A stretch of DNA of 64,000 bases from Alphaproteobacteria bacterium (GTDB lineage: Bacteria > Pseudomonadota > Alphaproteobacteria > UBA8366). The notes under the pieces are model-generated. The model ran no database searches and was not told where the DNA came from. It worked only from the letters and a program-made list of their open reading frames with translations. A program made the position numbers and the translations under genes. The DNA lies in the NCBI GenBank assembly GCA_009377445.1, contig WHUA01000001.1, positions 708,725 through 772,724 of the forward strand. Direction: 5' to 3'. Positions within the stretch are counted from its first letter, which is position 1. Each line of letters opens with the position of its first letter. Positions 54,817 through 64,000 of this stretch are shown here, piece after piece.

Positions 54817-56220
54817 ATGAGCAAGCCGCGGACGCTGTTCGAGAAGATCTGGGATGGGCATGTCGTCGACGTCGAGAAGGACGGCACCTGCCTGCTCTAC
54901 ATCGACCGCCACCTCACCCATGAGGTGACGACGCCCCAGCCCTACGAAGGGCTCCGCGTCACCGGGCGCAAGGTGCGCCGCCCGGACCTGACGCTCGCCG
55001 TCATCGACCACAATATCGCGACGGACCGCAGCGAAGGCATTCCCGACGATTCGAAGCTCCAGATCGATACGCTGATCGCCAATTGCGCCGAGTTCGGCGT
55101 CGAGCTGTTTCATTTCACCGACTCGCGTAACGGCATCGTACACATCATCGGCCCGGAGCAGGGCTTCACCCTGCCGGGCACCACGCTGGTCTGCGGCGAC
55201 AGCCATACCGCGACGCACGGCGCGTTCGGCGCGCTCGCCTTCGGCATCGGCACGTCGGAGGTCGAGCACGTGCTCGCCACCCAGACCCTGATCCAGGCGC
55301 CGGCGAAGAGCATGCGCGTCATGGTGAACGGCAACCTGCCTTTCGGCTGCACCGCCAAGGATTTGATCCTGGCGATCATCGGTAAGATCGGCACCGCGGG
55401 CGGCACCGGCTGCGTCATCGAATACGCCGGCCCGGCGATCGAGGCGCTCTCGATGGAAGGGCGGATGACGATCAGCAACATGACGATCGAGGCGGGCGCG
55501 CGCGCCGGCCTGATCGCGCCGGACGAGAAGACCTTCGCCTATCTGAAAGGCCGGCCGATGGCGCCGAAGGGCGCGATGTGGGACGAGGCGGTCGCGTATT
55601 GGAAGACGTTGCCGTCGGACAAGGGCTCGCGCTACGACAAGGAAGTGACGCTCGACGTGTCCGAGATCGTGCCGCTGACCACCTGGGGCACGAGCCCGGA
55701 GGACGTCGTGCCGATCACCGGCGTCGTTCCCGATCCGATAAACGCCGCGAGCGAGGCGAAGCGCGACAGCATGAAGCGGGCGCTCGACTACATGGGTCTC
55801 ACCCCCGGCACCAAGATCGCCGACATTTCGATCGACCGCGTCTTCGTCGGCTCCTGCACCAACGGCAGGATCGAGGACCTGCGCGCGGTCGCCGCCGTCG
55901 CCAAAGGCCGCAAGGTCGCCGATGGCGTGCGCGCGATGATCGTCCCCGGCTCGGGCCTCGTGAAAGAGCAGGCGGAGCGCGAGGGAATCGCCGACATCCT
56001 GATCGAAGCCGGCTTCGAATGGCGCGAGCCCGGCTGCTCGATGTGCCTGGCGATGAACACCGACCGGCTGGAGCCGGGCGAGCGCTGCGCGTCCACGACC
56101 AATCGCAATTTCGTCGGCCGCCAGGGCCGCGACGGCCGCACCCATCTGGTGAGCCCGGCGATGGCGGCGGCGGCGGCCGTCACGGGTCATCTGACGGATG
56201 TGCGGGATCTGATGCAATGA
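54817..56220 (+). CDS. leuC: 3-Isopropylmalate dehydratase large subunit, copy A (canonical alphaproteobacterial type)
   Basis: 467 residues. [4Fe-4S] Cys ligands Cys347 ([10 protein letters not shown]), Cys407 and Cys410 (GCSMC). [10 protein letters not shown] and [16 protein letters not shown] are intact. Asn-Gly in SCTNGRIED is the alphaproteobacterial form. It isomerises 2-isopropylmalate to 3-isopropylmalate with LeuD in leucine synthesis. The first of three leuC-type genes. AAAGGG ribosome-binding site. Its stop overlaps the start of a small gene by ATGA. Confidence 0.96.
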   Translation: MSKPRTLFEKIWDGHVVDVEKDGTCLLYIDRHLTHEVTTPQPYEGLRVTGRKVRRPDLTLAVIDHNIATDRSEGIPDDSKLQIDTLIANCAEFGVELFHFTDSRNGIVHIIGPEQGFTLPGTTLVCGDSHTATHGAFGALAFGIGTSEVEHVLATQTLIQAPAKSMRVMVNGNLPFGCTAKDLILAIIGKIGTAGGTGCVIEYAGPAIEALSMEGRMTISNMTIEAGARAGLIAPDEKTFAYLKGRPMAPKGAMWDEAVAYWKTLPSDKGSRYDKEVTLDVSEIVPLTTWGTSPEDVVPITGVVPDPINAASEAKRDSMKRALDYMGLTPGTKIADISIDRVFVGSCTNGRIEDLRAVAAVAKGRKVADGVRAMIVPGSGLVKEQAEREGIADILIEAGFEWREPGCSMCLAMNTDRLEPGERCASTTNRNFVGRQGRDGRTHLVSPAMAAAAAVTGHLTDVRDLMQ

Positions 56221-56441
56221 CGATGTCCTCGGGATTCTCGAAGAAAGACAATGCCGGCGGCTTGCCAGCCGACCTGCAAGGCATAGATCGCCTTTTCGGG
56301 CGCGACCTTCGCAGCAGGGGATGGGTCGTCGACCTGGGCCGCGTCGGCCGGGACGGGGCGGGACGCAGCGAATTGCGCAGCCGGATGGACGAGACGCCGG
56401 ACCCGGCGATGATCTGGGTCATGCGCGGCCGGCGGCGCTGA
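56217..56441 (+). CDS. Small hypothetical protein between leuC and leuD
   Basis: 74 residues starting in an ATGA overlap with the leuC stop and ending 20 bp before leuD. Gly/Asp/Arg-rich ([21 protein letters not shown]). No family recognised. The position within the leu operon and tight overlap suggest it is translated, but antisense and alternate frames are also open here. Confidence 0.5.
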   Translation: MTMSSGFSKKDNAGGLPADLQGIDRLFGRDLRSRGWVVDLGRVGRDGAGRSELRSRMDETPDPAMIWVMRGRRR

Positions 56442-56461
56442 TCGAAACGGAGGAAGCAGGA

Positions 56462-57073
56462 ATGGAGAAGTTCACCAAGATCACGGGCATCGCGGCGCCG
56501 ATGAACATGATCAACATCGACACCGACCAGATCATTCCGAAGCTCCACCTGCGGACGATCAAGCGCACCGGGCTCGGCAAGGTCGTGTTCGAGGAGCTGC
56601 GCTTCAACACCGACGGCAGCGAGAAGCCGGAGTTCATCCTCAATCAGGAGCCATACCGCAAGGCGCAGATCATCGTCGCCGGCGACAACTTCGGCTGCGG
56701 CTCGTCGCGCGAGCACGCGCCCTGGGCGCTGCTCGATTTCGGCATCCGCTGCGTCATATCGACCAGCTTCGCCGACATCTTCTACAACAACTGCTTCAAG
56801 AACGGCATCCTGCCGGTCACGGTCTCGAAGAAGGACCTCGACGCGCTGATGGCCGATGCGTCCGACCGGGAGCACCCGGAGCTGACCGTCGATCTCGAGA
56901 AGCAGGAGATCACGCGCCCGAACGGCCCGAAGGTGAAGTTCAAGGTCGACGAATTCCGCCGCGAATGCCTGCTCAAGGGCCTCGACGACATCGGGCTGAC
57001 CATGCAGAAGAGCGCGAAGATCGACGCCTTCGAGGCGAAGCAGCGTCAGGATCAGCCCTGGCTGTACCGTTGA
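56462..57073 (+). CDS. leuD: 3-Isopropylmalate dehydratase small subunit
   Basis: 203 residues from ATG 56462 with GGAGGAAGC upstream. [10 protein letters not shown] and [22 protein letters not shown] carry the swivel-domain substrate-binding residues. It is the only LeuD in the window, between leuC copies A and B, and may serve all three large subunits. Confidence 0.97.
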   Translation: MEKFTKITGIAAPMNMINIDTDQIIPKLHLRTIKRTGLGKVVFEELRFNTDGSEKPEFILNQEPYRKAQIIVAGDNFGCGSSREHAPWALLDFGIRCVISTSFADIFYNNCFKNGILPVTVSKKDLDALMADASDREHPELTVDLEKQEITRPNGPKVKFKVDEFRRECLLKGLDDIGLTMQKSAKIDAFEAKQRQDQPWLYR

Positions 57074-57098
57074 GCGGGCGCCGGGAAGAAGGATAGTC

Positions 57099-58508
57099 AT
57101 GGCAGCGCCTCGCACCCTGTTCGACAAGATTTGGGCAGGCCATCTCGTCGACGAGCTGGATGACGGCGTCTATCTGCTCTACATCGACCGGCACCTGCTG
57201 CACGAGGTGCTCTCGCCGCAGGCCTTCGAAGGGCTGAGGATGGAGGGGCGCCGGGTCCGCCGGACGAATGCGACGCTCGCGGTGGCCGATCACAACGTGC
57301 CGACCTCGGACCGGGACAAGGGCATCGAGGACCCGGAATCCCGCCTGCAGGTCGAGACGCTCAGCCTCAACTGCAAGGAATTCGGCGTGCCGCTGTTCGA
57401 CATGCTCGATGCGCGCCAGGGCATCGTCCACGTGATCGGGCCGGAGCAGGGCTTCACGTTGCCGGGCGTCACGCTGGTCTGCTGCGACAGCCATACCGCG
57501 ACGCATGGCGCGTTCGGCGCGCTCGCCTTCGGCATCGGCACGTCGGAAGGCGAGCATGTGCTGGCGACGCAGACCCTGCGCGCCCACCGGCCGGCGAACA
57601 TGCGGGTGCTGGTCGACGATCCGCTGCCTTTCGGCTGCACCGCCAAGGACCTCATCCTCGCCGTGATCGGCCAGATCGGCACGGCGGGCGGCACCGGCCA
57701 CGTCATCGAATATTGCGGGCGCGCCATTCGCGACCTCTCGATGGAGGGGCGGATGACCGTCAGCAACATGACGATCGAGGCGGGCGCGCGCGCCGGCCTG
57801 ATCGCGCCGGACGAAAAGACCTTCGCCTATCTGAAGGGCCGGCCGATGGCGCCCTCGGGCGCGGCCTGGGACAAGGCGGTGGCCTATTGGAAGACGCTGC
57901 CCTCCGACGAGGGCGCGGTCTACGACCGCGAGGTCCGGATCGACGTTGCCAGGATCGTGCCCCAGGTCACATGGGGGACGAGCCCCGAGGACGTCGTCCC
58001 GATCACCGGCGTCGTGCCCGACCCGAAGGACGCGCCGAGCGAGGCCAAGGGCAAGGCGATGAAGCGCTCGCTCGACTATATGGGGCTTGCTCCCGGCACG
58101 CCCATGACCGACATCGAGGTCGACAACGTTTTCATCGGTTCCTGCACCAACAGCCGGATCGAGGATCTGCGCGCCGCCGCGGCCGTCGCCAAGGGCCGCA
58201 AGGTCCCGGCGCATGTCCGCGCCATGGTTTCGCCCGGCTCGACCATCATCAAGCATCAGGCGGAAAAGGAAGGCCTCGACCGGATCTTCCGCGAGGCGGG
58301 CTTCGAATGGCGTGAGGCGGGCTGCTCCATGTGCCTCGGCATGAACCCGGACCGCGTGCCGCCCGGCAAGCGCTGCGCGTCGACCTCGAACCGCAATTTC
58401 GAGGGGCGCCAAGGCCGCGATTCGCGCACCCATCTGGTGAGCCCGGCGATGGCGGCCGCGGCCGCGGTCACCGGGCGGCTCACCGACGTCCGCGACCTGA
58501 TGAGCTAG
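57099..58508 (+). CDS. leuC: 3-Isopropylmalate dehydratase large subunit-like protein, copy B
   Basis: 469 residues. All three cluster Cys are present ([15 protein letters not shown]). Differs from copies A and C by [10 protein letters not shown] (CGD to CCD) and by SCTNSRIED rather than copy A's SCTNGRIED. The middle of the gene (about 57755-57853) is almost identical in DNA to copy A, as if converted. Good context with leuD upstream and copy C downstream. May be a second IPMI or a specialised dehydratase such as citramalate/dimethylmalate type; that is inference. Confidence 0.92.
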   Translation: MAAPRTLFDKIWAGHLVDELDDGVYLLYIDRHLLHEVLSPQAFEGLRMEGRRVRRTNATLAVADHNVPTSDRDKGIEDPESRLQVETLSLNCKEFGVPLFDMLDARQGIVHVIGPEQGFTLPGVTLVCCDSHTATHGAFGALAFGIGTSEGEHVLATQTLRAHRPANMRVLVDDPLPFGCTAKDLILAVIGQIGTAGGTGHVIEYCGRAIRDLSMEGRMTVSNMTIEAGARAGLIAPDEKTFAYLKGRPMAPSGAAWDKAVAYWKTLPSDEGAVYDREVRIDVARIVPQVTWGTSPEDVVPITGVVPDPKDAPSEAKGKAMKRSLDYMGLAPGTPMTDIEVDNVFIGSCTNSRIEDLRAAAAVAKGRKVPAHVRAMVSPGSTIIKHQAEKEGLDRIFREAGFEWREAGCSMCLGMNPDRVPPGKRCASTSNRNFEGRQGRDSRTHLVSPAMAAAAAVTGRLTDVRDLMS

Positions 58509-58512
58509 CCCG

Positions 58513-59928
58513 ATGGCCGTCCGTCCCCGCACGCTGGTCGAGAAGATCTGGGAAAACCACCTGGTCGACTCGCCGGAAGCGGACGGCACCAGCCTGATCT
58601 ATATCGATCGTCATCTGATTCACGAAGGCTCGACGCCGCAGGCTTTCGAAGGGCTCAGGCTCGCCGGCCTGCCGGTCAGGCGGCCGGAAGCGACGCTCGG
58701 CGTCGTCGACCACGTCGTGCCGACGCAGGACCGCGCCAAGGGCATCGCCGAGGACAGCGCGCGCATCATGCTGGAATCGATGGTGAAGAACTGCGCGGCG
58801 TTCGGCGTCGAGATGTTCGACATGTTCGATCCGCGGCAGGGGATATGCCATGTCGTCGGACCGGAGCAGGGCTTCACGCTGCCCGGCATGACGATGGTCT
58901 GCGGCGACAGCCATACCGCGACGCATGGCGCTTTCGGCGCGCTCGCCTTCGGCATCGGCACGTCGGAGGTCGAGCATGTCCTGGCGACCCAGACGCTCCT
59001 GCAGCAGCCGATGAAGAGCATGCGGGTGACTGTGGATGGGCCGTTGCCGGCGGGCTGCACGGCGAAGGACGTCGTGCTGGCGATCATCGGCAAGATCGGC
59101 ACGGCGGGTGGCACCGGGCATGCCATCGAATATGCCGGCGAGGCGATCCGCGACCTGCCGATGTCCGGGCGGATGACCGTCTGCAACATGACGATCGAAG
59201 CGGGCGCCCGCGCCGGCATGATTGCGCCGGACGAGACGACCTTCGCGTTCCTGAAGGGCCGGCCCCGCGCGCCGCACGGGGCGGAATGGGATCGCGCGGT
59301 CGCGCACTGGCGGACGCTCAGGTCGGACGACGGCGCGGTCTTCAGCAAGGAAGTGCGCCTCGACGCCGCCGAAATCGAGCCGCAGGTCACCTGGGGCACC
59401 AGCCCGCAGGACGTGGTCGCGGTCGGCGGTGTGATTCCCGATCCCATGCGCGAGCCCGATCCGATGAAGCGGCTGGCGATGGAAAAGGCGCTGCGCTACA
59501 TGGGCCTCGCGCCCGGCACGCGGATGACGGACATCCCCGTGGACCGGGTGTTCATCGGCTCCTGCACGAACAGCCGAATCGAGGACCTGCGCGCCGCCGC
59601 CGAAGTGGCGCAGGGCCGGCGGGTGGCGGAGGGCGTGCGGGCCATGGTCGTTCCCGGCTCCGGGCAGGTGAAGTCGGCGGCGGAGGCCGAGGGCCTCGAT
59701 CGCATCTTCCGCGACGCCGGTTTCGAGTGGCGCGAGCCTGGGTGCTCCATGTGCATCGGCATGAACGAAGACCGCATCGCGCCGGGTGAGCGCTGCGCCT
59801 CGACGTCCAACCGCAACTTCGAAGGCCGCCAGGGCCGCGACGGCAGGACGCATCTCGTGAGCCCGGCGATGGCGGCAGCCGCCGCGATTGCCGGTCGCTT
59901 CGTCGACGTTCGCGCGCTACAAGACTGA
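58513..59928 (+). CDS. leuC: 3-Isopropylmalate dehydratase large subunit-like protein, copy C
   Basis: 471 residues, with cluster Cys in [16 protein letters not shown] and [12 protein letters not shown]. Sequence details ([28 protein letters not shown]) are closer to gammaproteobacterial LeuC than are copies A and B. It starts 4 bp after copy B with no clear ribosome-binding site, suggesting translational coupling. Possible separate substrate or separate origin by transfer. Confidence 0.92.
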   Translation: MAVRPRTLVEKIWENHLVDSPEADGTSLIYIDRHLIHEGSTPQAFEGLRLAGLPVRRPEATLGVVDHVVPTQDRAKGIAEDSARIMLESMVKNCAAFGVEMFDMFDPRQGICHVVGPEQGFTLPGMTMVCGDSHTATHGAFGALAFGIGTSEVEHVLATQTLLQQPMKSMRVTVDGPLPAGCTAKDVVLAIIGKIGTAGGTGHAIEYAGEAIRDLPMSGRMTVCNMTIEAGARAGMIAPDETTFAFLKGRPRAPHGAEWDRAVAHWRTLRSDDGAVFSKEVRLDAAEIEPQVTWGTSPQDVVAVGGVIPDPMREPDPMKRLAMEKALRYMGLAPGTRMTDIPVDRVFIGSCTNSRIEDLRAAAEVAQGRRVAEGVRAMVVPGSGQVKSAAEAEGLDRIFRDAGFEWREPGCSMCIGMNEDRIAPGERCASTSNRNFEGRQGRDGRTHLVSPAMAAAAAIAGRFVDVRALQD

Positions 59929-60042
59929 CCGGCCGCACGAACCGCCCCGATAGGGAGCCGCCAAGCTCCTGTGATGGCTGGCACTTGCCGCGAATCGGGG
60001 ATATGCGATGACGACGCCATGCTGCGATGAAGGAGAAAAAGG

Positions 60043-61155
60043 GTGGCTGCCAATAAGAAACTGCTGATTCTGCCGGGCGACTATGTGGGTCCGGAGGTGA
60101 TGGATCAGGTAAAGCGGGTAATCCGCTGGATGGAGTCGCGCCGGGCCGTCCGCTTCGAAGTCGACGAGCGGCCGTTCGGCGGCGCTTCCTGCGACGCATA
60201 CGGCACGCCGCTGAGCGACGAGACGCTGGCGATGGCAAAGGCGGCCGACGCCGTCCTGATGGGCGCCGTCGGCGGGCCGAAATACAACGACCTGCCGCGC
60301 GACCTGCGGCCGGAGGCGGGGCTGCTGCGCTTGCGCAAGGAAATGGACCTGTTCGCCAATCTTCGTCCCGCCGTGACGTTCGATGCCTTGCTCGAGGCAT
60401 CGACGCTGAAGCCGGAGGTCGTGAAGGGGCTGGACCTGTTGATCGTCCGCGAGCTTACGTCGGGCATTTATTTCGGCCAGCCGCGCGGCATCGAAACCAT
60501 GCCCGGCGGCGGCCGCCGCGCCGTCGACACCCAGGCCTATACCGAATCGGAGATTCGCCGCGTGGCGGAGGTCGCCTTCGAGCTCGCGCGGACCCGGCGC
60601 AATAAGCTGCTTTCGGTGGACAAGGAAAACGTCATGGCCACCGGCGTCCTGTGGCGCGAAGTGGTCACGGCGCTGCACCGTGAGAAATTCAGCGACGTCG
60701 AGCTCGAGCACATGTATGCCGACAACTGCGCCATGCAGCTCGTCCGCAACCCGCGGCAGTTCGACGTGATCGTCACCGACAACCTGTTCGGCGACATCCT
60801 GTCGGACTGCGCCTCGATGCTGACGGGCTCCCTCGGGATGCTGCCTTCCGCATCGCTCGGCGCGCCGGACGCGACGGGCCGCCGCCTGGCCGTCTACGAG
60901 CCGGTGCACGGAAGCGCGCCCGACATCGCCGGCAAGAACATGGCCAATCCGCTGGCGGCGGTCCTCAGCTTCTCGATGCTGCTGCGCTATTCCTTCGGTC
61001 TGGCCGACGAGGCGTCGCTGATAGAGAAGGCCACCCAGTCGATTCTGAACGGCGGCGTCCGCACGGCCGATATCATGTCGGCGGGCATGGCCAAGGTTTC
61101 GACCAACGTGATGGTCGACGTGCTGCTCAAGGAGCTCGACAAGTCGGCGGCGTGA
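60043..61155 (+). CDS. leuB: 3-Isopropylmalate dehydrogenase
   Basis: 370 residues from GTG 60043 with AAGGAG upstream. [45 protein letters not shown] and [13 protein letters not shown] are family sequences. The N-terminal GDGIGPE motif reads GDYVGPE (residues 12-18), which is unusual. It oxidises 3-isopropylmalate using NAD+. Confidence 0.95.
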   Translation: MAANKKLLILPGDYVGPEVMDQVKRVIRWMESRRAVRFEVDERPFGGASCDAYGTPLSDETLAMAKAADAVLMGAVGGPKYNDLPRDLRPEAGLLRLRKEMDLFANLRPAVTFDALLEASTLKPEVVKGLDLLIVRELTSGIYFGQPRGIETMPGGGRRAVDTQAYTESEIRRVAEVAFELARTRRNKLLSVDKENVMATGVLWREVVTALHREKFSDVELEHMYADNCAMQLVRNPRQFDVIVTDNLFGDILSDCASMLTGSLGMLPSASLGAPDATGRRLAVYEPVHGSAPDIAGKNMANPLAAVLSFSMLLRYSFGLADEASLIEKATQSILNGGVRTADIMSAGMAKVSTNVMVDVLLKELDKSAA

Positions 61156-61224
61156 AATTCCCGTTTCCATTTGCCGAGGCGGGCGTTAATATCCCGCCCG
61201 TTGGTCCGATGAGGAGTTGCAGCG

Positions 61225-61389
61225 ATGCATAGGCTTGTCACAGCCATCCTGGCCGCCTTCGGGGCTCTCGTGATCGCGGGAAACGCCGTTGCATGCCCGG
61301 CGAGCGCGTCCGACGGCAACGGCCAGCAGACGGTCATGACCGGCACTGGCACTACTCAGACACCGATGCCGGGTAAACCCGGCGGATAA
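61225..61389 (+). CDS. Small secreted peptide or lipoprotein
   Basis: 54 residues, starting ATG 61225 with GAGGAG 9 nt upstream. Residues 4-23 are a hydrophobic signal segment ending AVAC, so it could be cut by signal peptidase I or lipidated at Cys24. The mature part is Gly/Thr/Gln-rich and ends PGKPGG. No family recognised. Followed by two hairpin terminators. Confidence 0.6.
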   Translation: MHRLVTAILAAFGALVIAGNAVACPASASDGNGQQTVMTGTGTTQTPMPGKPGG

Positions 61390-61401
61390 GGCCGGCGTGT
61401 A

Positions 61402-61430
61402 CCGCCGGCCCGCTTGCGCGCCGGCGGCTT
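61402..61430 (+). terminator. First hairpin after the small secreted protein gene
   Basis: 8-bp stem CCGCCGGC/GCCGGCGG with 10-nt loop, followed by CTTT. It lies 13 bp past the peptide stop. Confidence 0.6.
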
Positions 61431-61449
61431 TCCTGACGATGTCAGAAGA

Positions 61450-61480
61450 CCGCGGAGCGCAAAGCGAACTCCGCGGTTTT
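61450..61480 (+). terminator. Second hairpin, intrinsic terminator before asd
   Basis: 8-bp perfect stem CCGCGGAG/CTCCGCGG directly followed by TTTT (61477-61480). It isolates leuB from asd. Confidence 0.8.
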
Positions 61481-61592
61481 GCATTTGTGGCGGCTTGTAT
61501 TTCCTCGTCCGCCGTCTTAGGTGAAGCCGGATATTGAACCGACCGCCGCCGGGCCAGAGCCCCGGGGCGGCGAGCTGATGGAGCCTGTGACG

Positions 61593-62621
61593 ATGGGTTA
61601 TCGTGTGGCAGTGGTAGGGGCGACCGGAAATGTCGGCCGCGAGATATTGCAGATCCTGGCCGAGCGGGCCTTCCCGGTCGACGATGTGGTAGCGCTGGCG
61701 TCGGAGCGCTCCATCGGCAAACAGGTGTCCTTCGGCGATACCGAGATCCTGAAGGTCGGCAATCTCGCCGACTACGACTTCCGCAACACCGATATCGTGC
61801 TGTCGTCGCCCGGCGCCTCGGTCTCGGCCGTTCATTCGCCGCGGGCCGCGAAGGCGGGCGCCGTCGTGATCGACAATACCTCCTTTTTCCGCATGGACCC
61901 GGACGTTCCGCTCGTCGTGCCCGAGGTCAACGAGGAAGCGATCGCCGGCTATGCGAAGAGGAACATCATCGCCAATCCGAATTGCTCGACGATCCAGATG
62001 GTGGTGGCGCTGAAGCCGCTGCACGACATCGCGCGCATCCGCCGGATCGTCGTGGCGACGTACCAGTCGGTCTCCGGCGCGGGCAAGGATGGGATGGACT
62101 CTTTGTTCGACGAGACGCGGCGGATCTACATGAACGAGCTGATCCGCCCGGAAAAGTTCACCAAGCAGATCGCCTTCAACGTCATCCCCCATATCGACAA
62201 GTTCATGGATGACGGCTCGACCAAGGAAGAATGGAAGATGATGGTCGAGACGAAGAAGATCCTCGATCCGAAGATCGCCGTCTCGGCGACCTGCGTGCGC
62301 GTCCCGGTCTTCGTCGGGCACGGCGAGGCGATCAACGTCGAGTTCGAGCGCCCGATCTCGGCGGAGGAGGCGCGGGCCGCACTGCGCGACGCGCTCGGCG
62401 TCGTGGTGCTGGACGAGCGCGACGACGGCGGCTATGTCACGCCGAAGGAAGCGACCGGCGAGGACGCCGTCTTCGTCAGCCGGCTGCGCGAGGATCCGAC
62501 GGTCGAGCATGGCCTGTCCATGTGGGTCGTCTCCGACAACCTGCGCAAGGGCGCGGCGCTCAACGCCGTGCAGATCGCCGAGGCCCTGATCGGCGGCTAT
62601 CTGCAGCGCAAAGCCGCGTAG
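61593..62621 (+). CDS. asd: Aspartate-semialdehyde dehydrogenase
   Basis: 342 residues from ATG 61593 (GGAG upstream; an in-frame ATG 15 bp before it is possible). VAVVGATGNVGREILQIL, the catalytic Cys in ANPNCSTIQMVVALKPL, and QSVSGAGKDGMD. It reduces aspartyl phosphate for lysine, threonine and methionine and for peptidoglycan. The enzyme uses NADPH. Confidence 0.97.
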   Translation: MGYRVAVVGATGNVGREILQILAERAFPVDDVVALASERSIGKQVSFGDTEILKVGNLADYDFRNTDIVLSSPGASVSAVHSPRAAKAGAVVIDNTSFFRMDPDVPLVVPEVNEEAIAGYAKRNIIANPNCSTIQMVVALKPLHDIARIRRIVVATYQSVSGAGKDGMDSLFDETRRIYMNELIRPEKFTKQIAFNVIPHIDKFMDDGSTKEEWKMMVETKKILDPKIAVSATCVRVPVFVGHGEAINVEFERPISAEEARAALRDALGVVVLDERDDGGYVTPKEATGEDAVFVSRLREDPTVEHGLSMWVVSDNLRKGAALNAVQIAEALIGGYLQRKAA

Positions 62622-62651
62622 AGGCCGCTGGCCCCAGTCAATTCGTTGAAG

Positions 62652-62687
62652 AGCGCCGCCGGAAAATCCCAGGCGGCGCTTTTTATT
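62652..62687 (+). terminator. Intrinsic terminator after asd
   Basis: 9-bp stem AGCGCCGCC/GGCGGCGCT with an 11-nt loop, directly followed by TTTTATT. Sits between asd and the convergent pdxY. Confidence 0.9.
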
Positions 62688-62752
62688 GGCCAAATAATAA
62701 TCGCACATATTAATTGGTCATTTGCAGATAATATAATATGCGCACATTTTAT

Positions 62753-63586
62753 TTAGCGGATAGGCTCAGCCGTGAAGAGCCGCGGCGGGGCGAGAAGCGC
62801 GTCCTGTCCGGCGATGAGCGGCAGGTCGGGCGTTCCGTCCGTGGCCAATGCGAGGACCGCATGCGTGGCGGAAACGGCTTGGGAAAGGGCATCCGCCAGG
62901 ACCGCGCGCCGCAGCAGCCGCCCCAGCAGAAGCGCCGCAAAAAGGTCCCCGGCTCCGTATCCGGCAACCGGCAGGCGCGGCGTGGCGACGCGCCAGGCGC
63001 GGGCGCCGTCGTCGGCGATGGTGTGGACGGCGTCCCCGTCGACGATCCCCGTCACCACCGCAGTACGCGGGCCCATGCTTCGCAAGGCGCGCGCCGCCGC
63101 GAGCGCGCCGTCGACGCTCGATGCGCCGATGCCCGTCAGGCATTCCGCCTCATAGGCGTTGGGCGTCACGACGTCGGCGGCAGCGATGCCCCGCTGTTGG
63201 TAGAAACCGACGATGCCGTCCTCGACGTACCGCCGCCCGTGGTCGCCGATCACGGGATCGCAGAGGTAAAGCGCGTCCGGCCGCACGGCGCGGATACGGC
63301 GTACCGCGTCCGTGACGGCCAAGCCCGTTTCCGCCGCGCCGAGGTAGCCCGAGATCGCGCCTTCGCAACGGGGCCACAGGCCGAGCTCCCCGAGCCCCTC
63401 GAGCAACGCCTCGACATCGCCGCTCGGCACGATCCGGCCCCGGTGGCGGCCATGGGCGGGATGATTCGAAAAGACGACGGTATCGACGCGCCAGACATCG
63501 AAGCCCAGGCGCTGCAGCGGGAAAACGGCGGCGCTGTTGCCGACATGCCCGGCGGCGACCGCGGACTGAACGGAAAGGATGCCCAT
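62753..63586 (-). CDS. pdxY: Pyridoxal kinase PdxY
   Basis: 277 residues. SVQSAVAAGHVGNSAAVFPLQRLGFDVW and FSNHPAH at the start, PDALYLCDPVIGD, TPNAYEAECLTG, and YGAGDLFAALLLG contain the ribokinase-like ATP and substrate sites. It phosphorylates pyridoxal for PLP salvage. Confidence 0.92.
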   Translation of the reverse strand: MGILSVQSAVAAGHVGNSAAVFPLQRLGFDVWRVDTVVFSNHPAHGRHRGRIVPSGDVEALLEGLGELGLWPRCEGAISGYLGAAETGLAVTDAVRRIRAVRPDALYLCDPVIGDHGRRYVEDGIVGFYQQRGIAAADVVTPNAYEAECLTGIGASSVDGALAAARALRSMGPRTAVVTGIVDGDAVHTIADDGARAWRVATPRLPVAGYGAGDLFAALLLGRLLRRAVLADALSQAVSATHAVLALATDGTPDLPLIAGQDALLAPPRLFTAEPIR

Positions 63587-63685
63587 AGCCGGGCCAATCT
63601 ATGCCAATCGGACCCGCCCCGCCATTGCGGGCGCGGCGCCCCGCGATATAGTCGGCAAGATCAGCAAAGCCGGAGATACCTCGCC

Positions 63686-64000
63686 ATGTACCTCGCCATG
63701 ACGCACGCCTACCGCCCACGCCGCAGCATGCTCTACATGCCCGGATCGAATGCCCGCGCCATCGATAAGGGCCGGAGCCTGGCCGCCGACGCGATCATCT
63801 TCGATATCGAGGACGCGGTCGCGGTCGAGGCGAAGTCGCTCGCGCGCGACCAGATTACGGCCGCCATCGCGGCGGGCGGATACGGCGACAAGGAGCTGAT
63901 CGTCCGCATCAACGGGCTCGGCAGCGAATGGTTCGATGCCGACATATCGGCGATCGCGGCGTCGGGCGCCGACGGGATCCTGTTGCCGAAGGTGGAGAGC
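63686..64000 (+). CDS. HpcH/HpaI (CitE-like) CoA ester lyase, 3' truncated by window edge
   Basis: 105 residues to the window end. RRSMLYMPGSNARAIDKGRSLAADAIIFDIEDAVAVEAK and RINGLGSEWFDADI, ILLPKVES are the start of the CitE/malyl-CoA lyase-like barrel. ATG 63686 has GGAG upstream; ATG 63698 is the alternative. Divergent from pdxY. Specificity cannot be judged from the fragment. Confidence 0.85.
   Translation, partial: MYLAMTHAYRPRRSMLYMPGSNARAIDKGRSLAADAIIFDIEDAVAVEAKSLARDQITAAIAAGGYGDKELIVRINGLGSEWFDADISAIAASGADGILLPKVES

Noticed and set aside
60008..60067. Short open frame just before leuB as a leucine leader peptide
   Set aside because: It has only one Leu codon in 19 codons and no terminator/antiterminator pair was seen, so attenuation is not supported.

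Overview
The window is a high-GC chromosomal segment of an alphaproteobacterium, probably of Rhodospirillales type. This is inferred from the complete System I cytochrome c maturation set (ccmABCDEFGHI), the linkage of acnA and DUF1223 with ccm, an alphaproteobacterial-style RpoH, a CarD regulator, fdxA, and the ffh-rpsP-rimM-trmD-rplS-leuCD order. No phage, plasmid backbone, transposase, rRNA or CRISPR was seen. The ends cut a P-type ATPase (left) and a citrate-lyase-beta-like gene (right).

Layout. 1-5.4 kb: cation P-type ATPase, small membrane protein, DHA2-type MFS pump and a DJ-1/PfpI protein. 5.5-14.1 kb: ccmABCDEFGHI on the minus strand, interrupted between ccmB and ccmC by an MFS gene frameshifted at a 5-bp tandem repeat. 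14.1-18.1 kb: a block between ccmA and acnA holding a candidate minus-strand small RNA with an intrinsic terminator, a three-gene DUF4387/AtuA-like/amidohydrolase operon, a small membrane protein, a double-palindrome repeat and a DOPA-4,5-dioxygenase-like gene. 18.2-28.1 kb: acnA, DUF1223, htpG (with a candidate heat-shock promoter), pcm, a Suv3-like helicase, an Hsp15-like S4 protein and a DUF938 methyltransferase. 28.2-32.1 kb: TerB-like protein, fdxA, carD, a degenerate calcineurin-like phosphoesterase and an rpoH-type sigma factor.

32-37.9 kb is more accessory: SNase-like nuclease, proline iminopeptidase, PagL-like protein, tRNA-Arg(CCU) with a RES/Xre toxin-antitoxin pair abutting its 3' end, an orphan amino-acid-type ABC ATPase, a SpeD-like protein and a second copy of the double-palindrome repeat. 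38-43.4 kb: a sugar-acid dehydratase of the IlvD/Edd family and envelope-type glycosyltransferase and methyltransferase genes. 43.5-50.8 kb: pgk, Nudix, yciB, a JmjC-like cupin, ftsY-mtaB-dapF, and two small proteins sharing a C-terminal motif.

51.1-62.6 kb: ffh, rpsP, rimM, trmD and rplS, then a leucine/aspartate-family cluster with THREE leuC-type genes around one leuD, followed by leuB, a small secreted peptide and asd; pdxY lies convergent to asd. AcnA is a separate enzyme elsewhere in the window, so the three LeuC-like proteins are not misread aconitases. The triplicated leuC, the candidate small RNA with an anti-Shine-Dalgarno loop, the double-palindrome repeats that provide stop codons, and the degenerate phosphoesterase beside carD and rpoH are the most unusual items.
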